A DNA stretch of 7,189 nucleotides from contig CALKCV010000343.1 of the NCBI GenBank assembly GCA_938083405.1, positions 1 to 7,189 on the forward strand, written 5' to 3'. The first letter of the stretch is position 1, and the number at the start of each line of letters is the position of its first letter. Below, piece after piece: positions 1 through 4,881 of this stretch. Position numbers and translations under genes: made by a program. The notes beneath the pieces are model-generated. The model was not told where the DNA came from, did not search any database, and saw nothing but the letters and a program-made list of their open reading frames with translations. Source of the stretch: an uncultured Microcoleaceae cyanobacterium. Its GTDB lineage: Bacteria; Cyanobacteriota; Cyanobacteriia; Cyanobacteriales; Microcoleaceae.

Positions 1-122
1 ATCAAAAAAATTCCAAAAGTTCATAAAAGTTAACATTTTGTAGTAAAAGATACGAACGACTCCATTCGATGGCTTTATAGTGTGGGGTAAGAAAAAAGAA
101 AAGGGGATGGCTAAAAAAAACG

Positions 123-136
123 GTAACAACTAATAC
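123..136 (+). promoter_or_regulatory. NtcA binding site (GTA-N8-TAC), probably for the 335-970 gene
   Basis: The sequence GTAACAACTAATAC matches the NtcA consensus GTA-N8-TAC exactly and closely resembles the narB site at 4609-4622 (both read GTAACA..TAATAC). NtcA is the global nitrogen regulator of cyanobacteria. The -10 element is weak: at the class II spacing of 22-24 bases only AATAGA or TAGAAG is present (159-166), neither matching TAN3T. TACCAT at 175-180 is another possible -10. The site is palindromic and could instead serve a divergent gene to the left, although no good -10 is seen in that direction. The site itself is seen; its use is inferred. Confidence 0.5.
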
Positions 137-287
137 TATTAGCAGCAAAAAGTTGCCAAATAGAAGAGGAAAGCTACCATAAGCCAAGCCAACATCAAAA
201 ATAAGTATGGTTAATAGTTTGTTGCTGGAGAGAGCTAATTGGTAATTGCTTTTTTAGCGATTGTTAATTAAGTCTTAACAGCAGGGA

Positions 288-308
288 ACAAATTACAAAT
301 TACAAATC
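288..308 (+). repeat. Heptameric tandem repeat ACAAATT, three units
   Basis: Two exact ACAAATT units and one ACAAATC unit lie head to tail just before the ribosome binding site of the 335-970 gene. Heptameric tandem repeats are a known class (STRR) in filamentous cyanobacteria. With three units in AT-rich DNA, chance is possible. Confidence 0.5.
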
Positions 309-319
309 AAATTAAAACC

Positions 320-325
320 AAGGAG
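320..325 (+). promoter_or_regulatory. Ribosome binding site for the 335-970 gene
   Basis: AAGGAG lies nine bases before the ATG at 335. This is a strong Shine-Dalgarno match and fixes the start. nrtP and narB in this window have no such site, so this gene and clc carry the best initiation signals. Confidence 0.75.
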
Positions 326-334
326 TAAATCTTA

Positions 335-970
335 ATGACTAGCACGCAAATGACCGACCAAAACAATTCTAAATCCCTAGCTCTCAAATTAATCTCTGTA
401 GTCGGATTAACAATTTTCGCAGGTCTGTATGCGACAAGCTGGCAGCGATCGCTGACTAAGCATTATGCAGAACAAGAAAAGCAAGAACAGCAAGCAACAA
501 AAGTTGCCATGGCGACACCAAGCGCTACCCAAGAGCAGCCAACCTCATCTTCTACTACAGCAGCTACGGCTCCCGCCCAACAAACTTCCCCAGTAACAAG
601 CGCGCCGGTAGTAGCACCAACAAGCGCGCCGGTAGTAGTAGAGACAGCCCCCCAAATAGCCCCTGAAATAACAGATACAACTACTATTAACAGCTTAAAT
701 GGAGAACTGTATCAACAAATAGACGCGACTTGGCAACAAATCCCCAGTTTTTCTGAGAGTTTAGTCTATAAAGTAAAAGTAACAAAAGAAGGAGCGATCG
801 CTCAATACGAAAACATCAATAAAGCAGGCTCGGACTACATCCAAGAAACCCCATTACCGAATTTAAGCAGTTTTGCAAGCGAAGAAGTTTCCTCTGTACC
901 TACCGCCGAATTCTTAGTGGTACTAGCACCAACAGGAGTATTACAAGTAAGCCCTTGGGTCGGCGAGTAA
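335..970 (+). CDS. Membrane-anchored protein of unknown function with a TonB/TolA-like layout
   Basis: I do not recognise this 211-residue protein. Seen in it: a short polar N-terminus, one hydrophobic segment at about residues 15-35 (from LALKLISVVG onward) serving as an uncleaved anchor or signal, a charged Glu/Gln/Lys stretch at 40-56, and a low-complexity Thr/Ala/Ser/Pro/Val linker at about 58-115. The linker includes an eight-residue tandem duplication, TSAPVVAP at 88-95 and TSAPVVVE at 96-103. A compact C-terminal domain follows at about 118-211. Positions 142-175 (YKVKVTKEGAIAQYENI, then ETPLPNL) resemble the strand-turn-strand of TonB/TolA C-terminal domains, so anchor, proline-rich spacer and small periplasmic domain would make a TonB-like plan; this is a weak inference. 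The gene heads a nitrate assimilation locus, has a strong ribosome binding site, and sits about 200 bases below an NtcA site. It is separated from nrtP by 269 bases with a separate promoter, so co-regulation is more likely than strict co-transcription. It contains two HIP1 octamers (445, 794), which argues against recent import. Confidence 0.8.
   Translation: MTSTQMTDQNNSKSLALKLISVVGLTIFAGLYATSWQRSLTKHYAEQEKQEQQATKVAMATPSATQEQPTSSSTTAATAPAQQTSPVTSAPVVAPTSAPVVVETAPQIAPEITDTTTINSLNGELYQQIDATWQQIPSFSESLVYKVKVTKEGAIAQYENINKAGSDYIQETPLPNLSSFASEEVSSVPTAEFLVVLAPTGVLQVSPWVGE
445..452. repeat. HIP1 octamer GCGATCGC (first of eight copies)
   Basis: The palindrome GCGATCGC occurs at 445, 794, 3877, 4129, 4188, 5009, 5835 and 6816. 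Eight copies in about 7.2 kb is far above chance (an 8-mer is expected about once per 65 kb) and is typical of cyanobacterial genomes. All copies lie inside coding regions: two in the first gene, three in clc, three in narB. None is in nrtP or in the intergenic DNA. Confidence 0.9.
595..638 (+). repeat. 24-base tandem duplication inside the 335-970 gene
   Basis: A 20-base word beginning AACAAGCGCGCC is repeated exactly at 595-614 and 619-638, a period of 24 bases. It keeps frame and encodes TSAPVVAP followed by TSAPVVVE in the linker. Exact DNA identity suggests a recent in-frame slippage event; linker length is probably variable among relatives. Confidence 0.85.
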
Positions 971-1084
971 ACACATAACAAATTGCTTGGAAAAATTAAA
1001 TTTGTAGTAAGCGCTTTTATTGCCGAGAAATAGAAGTTATAGCATTTGTCGAATCGGTCAAGTACATGGACGATCCACCATTAT

Positions 1085-1138
1085 CCCCCTTAAAAAGGGG
1101 GACTGTGACTGCTCTGGCTCCCCCATTTTTAAGGGGGG
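1085..1138. repeat. Long imperfect inverted repeat with C5/G5 arms
   Basis: The left arm, CCCCCTTAAAAAGGGGG at 1085-1101, is repeated in inverse orientation at 1120-1138 with one extra A (1125). The two can pair over 17 bases with a single bulge and an 18-base loop. Each arm is also nearly self-complementary, so a cruciform or two small hairpins are alternatives. No T-run follows on either strand, so it is not a normal intrinsic terminator. It looks like a dispersed intergenic repeat or the remnant of a small non-coding mobile element; that identity is inferred. Confidence 0.7.
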
Positions 1139-1142
1139 CTTG

Positions 1143-1184
1143 GTATTTATTGATATACCTCATGGATTCAATAATCGCTATATT
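1143..1184 (+). promoter_or_regulatory. Probable NtcA class II promoter of nrtP
   Basis: GTATTTATTGATAT at 1143-1156 matches GTA-N8-TAC at five of six positions (the last base is T). Exactly 22 bases later comes TATATT at 1179-1184, fitting the -10 element TAN3T. This spacing is the canonical class II geometry for NtcA-activated promoters. The half-sites also form an overlapping palindrome, GGTAT-N8-ATACC (1142-1159). Transcription would start near 1191, leaving a leader of about 49 bases before nrtP. Sequence and spacing are seen; NtcA binding is inferred. Confidence 0.65.
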
Positions 1185-1239
1185 CAAAGCACTAAAAGTC
1201 CTTGCTACAAACCTCATTACCGATTTAAAAAACAAATAA

Positions 1240-2766
1240 ATGCTAACAGAACTTTGGTCATTTCGCGGTCGCTACCGCATCCTCCACATGACGTGGTTTG
1301 CCTTCTTTCTCTCATTTGTTGTCTGGTTCAACCTCGCCCCACTAGCAACATCAATAAAAGCAGACTTAGGCTTAGAAACCAGTCAAATTAGAACCATAGC
1401 AATTTGTAACGTCGCCCTAACGGTACCGGCCCGAGTCATTATCGGGATGCTACTAGATAAATACGGCCCCAGAATCACCTACTCGCTGCTATTAATGTAC
1501 GCAGCCATACCCTGTATTGGCTTTGCCCTAGCGCAAAACTTCACCCAGTTAGTAATCAGCCGTTTAGCCCTAAGCATCGTCGGTGCCGGTTTCGTAATTG
1601 GAATTAGGATGGTAGCCGAGTGGTTTCCTCCCAAGGAAATAGGATTGGCAGAAGGGATCTACGGCGGATGGGGTAACTTCGGTTCCGCTGCTGCGGCCTT
1701 TACCCTGCCAACCATAGCAGCATGGTTAGCCTTTGGTTCTGCGGAGGTGCTGAACTGGCGACTATCCATTGCCCTGACAGGCATCATCGCCGCCGCTTAC
1801 GGAGCCCTCTACTTCTTCAGCGTCCAAGACACGCCGCCGGGTAAAGTTTACCAAAAACCAAAGCGGGCGCGAGGTTTAGAAGTCACCACTCAGAAAGACT
1901 TCTCGTTCCTAATGCTAATGAACGTACCCTTAACCGGAGTTCTTTGCTTGCTGGCATGGCGTCTGAGCAAGGTTGGTTTCTTAAGTCAAACTCAACTTTA
2001 CATTGTTTGGTTCTTTCTGCTTTGCTTGTATGCCTTCCAAGCTTATAATTGCTGGGCAACTAACAAAGAATTAGTGGCAGGAGAAAAAAAATATCCCCCA
2101 GCAGACCGCTATAAATTTTCTCAAGTTGCAATTTTAGAATTAACTTATGTCGTTAACTTCGGTTCCGAACTAGCAGTGGTTTCCATGCTGCCCACTTTCT
2201 TTGAAGAAACCTTTGGACTGACTCCAGCAAGAGCAGGGATGATAGCGGCGAGTTACGCCTTTATGAACCTGGTATCTCGCCCGGGTGGCGGTTTAATTTC
2301 CGATAAACTGGGCAGTCGCAAGCTGACTATGGCAGTGCTGACGGCGGGAATGTCCCTAGGCTATTTAATGATGGCTCGGGTAAATGGTGGCTGGTGGCTG
2401 CCTGGGGCTGTTTTGTTAACGATGCTTTGTTCGTTTTTTGTCCAAGCCGGAGAAGGCTCTACCTTCGCGATCGTGCCTTTGATTAAGCGGCGCGTCACCG
2501 GTCAAATTGCTGGTAACGTCGGAGCTTACGGTAACGTAGGAGCGGTAATTTATCTGACCTTACTGAGCTTATTACCAGATGGCGATGTTGGCAACCGGAT
2601 TTTCTTTGAAGTTCTCGGAGTGATGGGAATGATTGTTGCCTTCCTCTGTGCTTTCATCCTCAAAGAACCGGAAGGCTCTTTTGCGGAACACCACGAAGGC
2701 GAACTTCCAGACCTATCAAAAACCAACCTGTCTGAGGAGAATGACGCTTATTCTATAGGCCACTAA
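1240..2766 (+). CDS. nrtP: Nitrate/nitrite permease of the major facilitator superfamily (NNP family)
   Basis: This inner-membrane permease imports nitrate and nitrite for assimilation. The 508-residue protein has about twelve hydrophobic segments. Two nitrate-signature glycine motifs are visible: GLAEGIYGGWGNFG at 135-148 (helix 5) and GQIAGNVGAYGNVG at 421-434 (helix 11). Arginines R65 (helix 2) and R347 (helix 8) fit the two substrate-binding arginines of the NNP family. Facilitator loop motifs GMLLDKYGPR (69-78) and GGLISDKLGSRK (350-361) are present. A cytoplasmic loop spans about 198-250, and an acidic hydrophilic tail runs from about 476 to the end. Length and tail fit cyanobacterial NrtP. 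The ATG at 1240 is preferred because MLTELWSFRGRYR is a family-like N-terminus, although no Shine-Dalgarno is present; Met17 would lose this segment. It lies behind a probable NtcA promoter and 111 bases before clc, probably in one transcript. No HIP1 octamer occurs in it, unlike the other three genes. Confidence 0.95.
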   Translation: MLTELWSFRGRYRILHMTWFAFFLSFVVWFNLAPLATSIKADLGLETSQIRTIAICNVALTVPARVIIGMLLDKYGPRITYSLLLMYAAIPCIGFALAQNFTQLVISRLALSIVGAGFVIGIRMVAEWFPPKEIGLAEGIYGGWGNFGSAAAAFTLPTIAAWLAFGSAEVLNWRLSIALTGIIAAAYGALYFFSVQDTPPGKVYQKPKRARGLEVTTQKDFSFLMLMNVPLTGVLCLLAWRLSKVGFLSQTQLYIVWFFLLCLYAFQAYNCWATNKELVAGEKKYPPADRYKFSQVAILELTYVVNFGSELAVVSMLPTFFEETFGLTPARAGMIAASYAFMNLVSRPGGGLISDKLGSRKLTMAVLTAGMSLGYLMMARVNGGWWLPGAVLLTMLCSFFVQAGEGSTFAIVPLIKRRVTGQIAGNVGAYGNVGAVIYLTLLSLLPDGDVGNRIFFEVLGVMGMIVAFLCAFILKEPEGSFAEHHEGELPDLSKTNLSEENDAYSIGH

Positions 2767-2817
2767 ACCTGTTGCAATGACGCAAAGGCAGTTGTTTGGA
2801 CTGGCTAATATAAACTG

Positions 2818-2845
2818 AGATACCGAGGCCTTGGCTTCGGTATTT
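2818..2845 (+). other. Hairpin between nrtP and clc
   Basis: ATACCGAGGCC at 2820-2830 pairs with GGCTTCGGTAT at 2833-2843 over about ten base pairs, including one G-T pair, with a tight loop; weaker pairing extends one or two bases outward. Only a short broken T-run (TATTTC) follows, so it would be a leaky terminator at best. Other roles are an attenuator or an RNA-processing or stabilising element that sets nrtP and clc levels apart. Confidence 0.55.
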
Positions 2846-2866
2846 CAATTCATGCAACTTAAACTT

Positions 2867-2871
2867 GGAGG
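2867..2871 (+). promoter_or_regulatory. Ribosome binding site for clc
   Basis: GGAGG, within TTGGAGGT, lies six bases before the ATG at 2878. It is a near-perfect Shine-Dalgarno and supports that start. Confidence 0.8.
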
Positions 2872-2877
2872 TACAGC

Positions 2878-4260
2878 ATGACTGCTAACACAAAGGAAAC
2901 CATCAGCAGCCAACTCGAACAACCAGAAGGAGGGCAAGCATCTAGCAAAAACGATCTTCGCCAACTGGGTTATTTTAAAACAATTCTCTGCGCTGCGGCC
3001 ATCGGCACTGCTGGAGGATTAGTTGCCAGTATTTATTACTATGTGTTGGAAGAATGTCTGGAAATGGTATGGCACGCCGGGCCTGAGTTCTTTGCTCCCT
3101 ATTTCCCTAATTGGCTCCCGTCTTGGAATTATCTCTGGATAGTAACTACCATCGGCGGATTTTTGGTGGGGTTGACTCTCTACCTAATGGGTTTACCAGG
3201 AGAAATGTCTCTGGTAGTAGATAGCGTTCACGATCCGGGTAAAATCGACATGAAGCAGACTCCTGCAATGATTGTCGCTTCTCTAGTATCGATTACAGCA
3301 GGGGGCAGCGCGGGGCCGGAAGCTCCCTTGGTGCAAGTAAATGGTAGCTTGGGCAGTTGGCTGGGAGATAAACTAAAACTGGATCTAAGTTCCGTGCGAG
3401 TGCTAACTTTTTGCGGGATGAGCGCTGCTTTGGCGGCTTTTTTTGGCGACCCCATCGGCGGTCCTTTGTTCGCTCTGGAAATCCCTCATCGTCGAGGTTT
3501 GCAATATTACGAAGCGCTGGTACCAGCCATTGTTTCTGGTATCTTCAGCTTTGCAGTTTTTAAGGTGAATACGGGACTGACCATTGGCGGCATCTATCAT
3601 TTCGCTCCTCAGCCTCCCCTAACTTCTATGAATTTAGTAGAGGGTATTGCTCTGGGGGCAACAGGAGCTTTGGTAGGGACTATTTTTATTGTTATGTTCC
3701 AAAATATGGGACGGCTGCTGGCACCGATAGAAGATCGTATTATTTTGCTGGCTACTTTGGGAGGCCTGGCAATTGGCTTAATTGCTATAGCTTTTCCCGA
3801 GACGCTGTTTTTTAGCGAGAAGCAGATTCAAGGCGTCATCGAAATAGGTCAGATATCGAGCGTTACTACTTTGCTGGCGATCGCTTTAGCTAAAATGCTT
3901 GCTATTAGCTTTACTCTCCACTGCGGTTTTCGCGGCGGATTTATTTTTCCGTTGTTTTTCATTGGCGCGAATGTGGGTTTGGCAATTGCTTTGGCCTTTC
4001 CCCAAATTCACCCGACTCTGGCTATGATTTGCACGATGGCTGCTGTTAACGTGGCCGTGACTAAAACTCCTATTAGTACGACTGTTATTCTCAGCGTTTT
4101 ATCGGATACGGCCTTGATTCCCGTTGTGGCGATCGCCAGCTTTGTCAGTTTCTTCTTAACCAGTAATTCATTTTTGCTCAAAACTCAGCGATCGCGCACC
4201 CTCCCCATTCCACAGTTGCGGCCCGCCCACTCTGTTGATTCGGGAGCATCCCAATTTTGA
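2878..4260 (+). CDS. CLC-family anion channel/transporter with atypical pore residues
   Basis: A 460-residue membrane protein of the voltage-gated chloride channel (CLC) family, without C-terminal CBS domains. CLC landmarks are in order: GGSAGPEAPLVQ at 142-153 (in place of the usual G-R/K-E-G-P) with the gating glutamate kept as E148; AFFGDPIGGPLFALE at 187-201; FRGGFIFPLFFIGANVG at 351-367 for the GxFxP helix start; and AAVNVAVTKTPIS at 388-400 for the later pore helix. The usual chloride-binding GSGIP motif is absent; the matching region reads GLPGEMSLVVDS (105-116). At the site of the internal proton glutamate of CLC antiporters (E203 of the E. coli protein) the residue is I202, hydrophobic as in CLC channels. 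The usual late tyrosine is not evident near S431/F432. Location downstream of nrtP and upstream of narB suggests anion balance or nitrate/nitrite movement linked to nitrate uptake. Chloride or fluoride remain open as substrates. Start is supported by a strong ribosome binding site. The last codons are formed by an inverted-repeat arm (4241-4253). Confidence 0.9.
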   Translation: MTANTKETISSQLEQPEGGQASSKNDLRQLGYFKTILCAAAIGTAGGLVASIYYYVLEECLEMVWHAGPEFFAPYFPNWLPSWNYLWIVTTIGGFLVGLTLYLMGLPGEMSLVVDSVHDPGKIDMKQTPAMIVASLVSITAGGSAGPEAPLVQVNGSLGSWLGDKLKLDLSSVRVLTFCGMSAALAAFFGDPIGGPLFALEIPHRRGLQYYEALVPAIVSGIFSFAVFKVNTGLTIGGIYHFAPQPPLTSMNLVEGIALGATGALVGTIFIVMFQNMGRLLAPIEDRIILLATLGGLAIGLIAIAFPETLFFSEKQIQGVIEIGQISSVTTLLAIALAKMLAISFTLHCGFRGGFIFPLFFIGANVGLAIALAFPQIHPTLAMICTMAAVNVAVTKTPISTTVILSVLSDTALIPVVAIASFVSFFLTSNSFLLKTQRSRTLPIPQLRPAHSVDSGASQF

Positions 4261-4395
4261 AGAAAGCCAATAATTAGACGCTAGCATGTTAGTTGTCAGT
4301 CGGAACGTTGTTAGTTGTCAGTTGCCCAACTAACAACTAACAACTGACAAAAAGAATTGATTTTTCGGTTTTTTTACAAATATGGGATGCTCCCG
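4241..4395. repeat. 13-base inverted repeat flanking the heptamer hairpin
   Basis: CGGGAGCATCCCA at 4241-4253 is matched exactly in inverse by TGGGATGCTCCCG at 4383-4395. Each arm is itself a mini-hairpin (GGGA-N3-TCCC). A direct GTTGATTCG also adjoins both arms (4234-4242 and 4395-4403). The left arm lies inside the 3' end of clc. The 155-base unit, with a heptamer hairpin inside, resembles a small non-coding repeat element; mobility is inferred only. Confidence 0.7.
4288..4350. repeat. Heptameric repeat cluster forming a long hairpin
   Basis: Left side: GTTAGTTGTCAGT occurs twice exactly (4288-4300 and 4310-4322). Right side: heptamers CAACTAA, CAACTAA, CAACTGA follow head to tail (4327-4347). 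The stretch 4307-4324 pairs with 4327-4344 at 17 of 18 positions (one C-A mismatch at 4319), with a very short loop. CAACTRA-type heptamers are a known class of short tandem repeats in filamentous cyanobacteria. No T-run follows, so it is not a terminator. Confidence 0.8.
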
Positions 4396-4455
4396 TTGAT
4401 TCGCCCTGAGCGAGATAGCGATCCTCAAACTATAAATTCTCTTTCTATTTTAGTT

Positions 4456-4486
4456 AAACCCCCTGTTACAGGGGGTTTTATTTTTT
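4456..4486 (+). terminator. Strong intrinsic terminator after clc
   Basis: AAACCCCCTG (4456-4465) and CAGGGGGTTT (4469-4478) form a perfect ten-base-pair stem with a three-base loop (TTA), followed by a T-rich run to 4486. It lies 195 bases after the clc stop and upstream of the narB promoter, so it ends the nrtP-clc transcript and isolates narB. Confidence 0.88.
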
Positions 4487-4608
4487 GTGCGGCAAAAATT
4501 GCCAACACGGCCAATCTATTCAAAGCAAAGGCCCGCAATCGCCAAACACAAGCTTTATGTTTTAATTTCATTTTTTAGATGCAAAAAAAACATAAATTAT
4601 GAATTTCT

Positions 4609-4650
4609 GTAACATTTAATACCAAAAAATATTATAGAGTTGTTTAAGGT
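4609..4650 (+). promoter_or_regulatory. NtcA class II promoter of narB
   Basis: GTAACATTTAATAC at 4609-4622 matches GTA-N8-TAC perfectly. Exactly 22 bases later is TAAGGT at 4645-4650, which fits the -10 element TAN3T. This is the full class II architecture of NtcA-activated promoters. Transcription would start near 4657, giving an unusually long leader of about 225 bases before narB. Binding and start site are inferred. Confidence 0.8.
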
Positions 4651-4881
4651 AAGGTCAAATAAATAATTTAAAAAAACATTTATAAAAACCGGAATAATAT
4701 CTGGTCTTTGCTAATAATAAGGAATAATAATCAGGGGTATAAACAACTCAAAACAATCTCAAAGATAGTCTGAATTAATAAAAAAGAACTGAGTATTGAA
4801 AAGTAGAAGTAACAATAAAAAGACAGGGACAGCATAGAATTTAATTGCAAGGTTCCATAAAAAATCACCAATAAACAAACT

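Larger units (their letters stand above)
1..334. other. AT-rich gene-free leader upstream of the first gene
   Basis: I see no convincing gene here. The stretch is AT-rich and holds a perfect NtcA-type palindrome (123-136), a short ACAAATT heptamer repeat (288-308) and the ribosome binding site of the downstream gene (320-325). A 61-codon hydrophobic open frame on the minus strand (187 to 2) has no ribosome binding site and low-complexity composition, so I treat it as chance. The left neighbour lies outside the window. Confidence 0.6.
971..1239. other. Intergenic region between the anchored protein and nrtP
   Basis: No supported gene lies here; the open frames on both strands are chance or shadows of nrtP. 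The left part holds a large hairpin repeat (1085-1138) and the right part a candidate NtcA class II promoter for nrtP (1143-1184). No recognisable intrinsic terminator follows the first gene. Confidence 0.7.
4261..4881. other. 621-base gene-free region between clc and narB
   Basis: No real gene is seen; a 73-codon open frame at 4357-4578 runs through the terminator and has no ribosome binding site. In order the region holds a repeat cluster (to 4403), an intrinsic terminator (4456-4486), an AT-rich stretch, an NtcA class II promoter (4609-4650), and a long A-rich leader (about 4657-4881). The leader contains two copies of GGAATAATA (4691-4699 and 4721-4729). No tRNA or known riboswitch was recognised. 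Confidence 0.7.

Noticed and set aside
43..53. GTA...TAC pair near the left end
   Set aside because: The gap is five bases, not eight, so it does not fit NtcA.
2..187. Minus-strand 61-codon open frame, hydrophobic
   Set aside because: No ribosome binding site, Phe/Leu-rich composition typical of AT-rich non-coding DNA, and it contains the NtcA palindrome.
1007..1020. Second NtcA-like GTA-N8-TAT upstream of nrtP
   Set aside because: No -10 at the needed spacing; the nearest TAN3T (1040-1045) is only 19 bases away. The site at 1143 fits better.
1085..1138. C5/G5 hairpin as terminator of the first gene
   Set aside because: No T-run follows on either strand.
1017..1391. Open frames on both strands around the C5/G5 hairpin and the nrtP start
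   Set aside because: They are made of the hairpin repeat and, on the + strand, overlap nrtP out of frame.
1288..2766. Alternative nrtP start at Met17
   Set aside because: It would remove a family-like N-terminal segment (MLTELWSFRGRYR) and gains no better ribosome binding site.
4288..4350. Heptamer cluster as a CRISPR array
   Set aside because: Units are seven bases, without spacers of regular length, and partly inverted.
4357..4578. 73-codon open frame downstream of clc
   Set aside because: It runs through the intrinsic terminator, has no Shine-Dalgarno and no recognisable motif.
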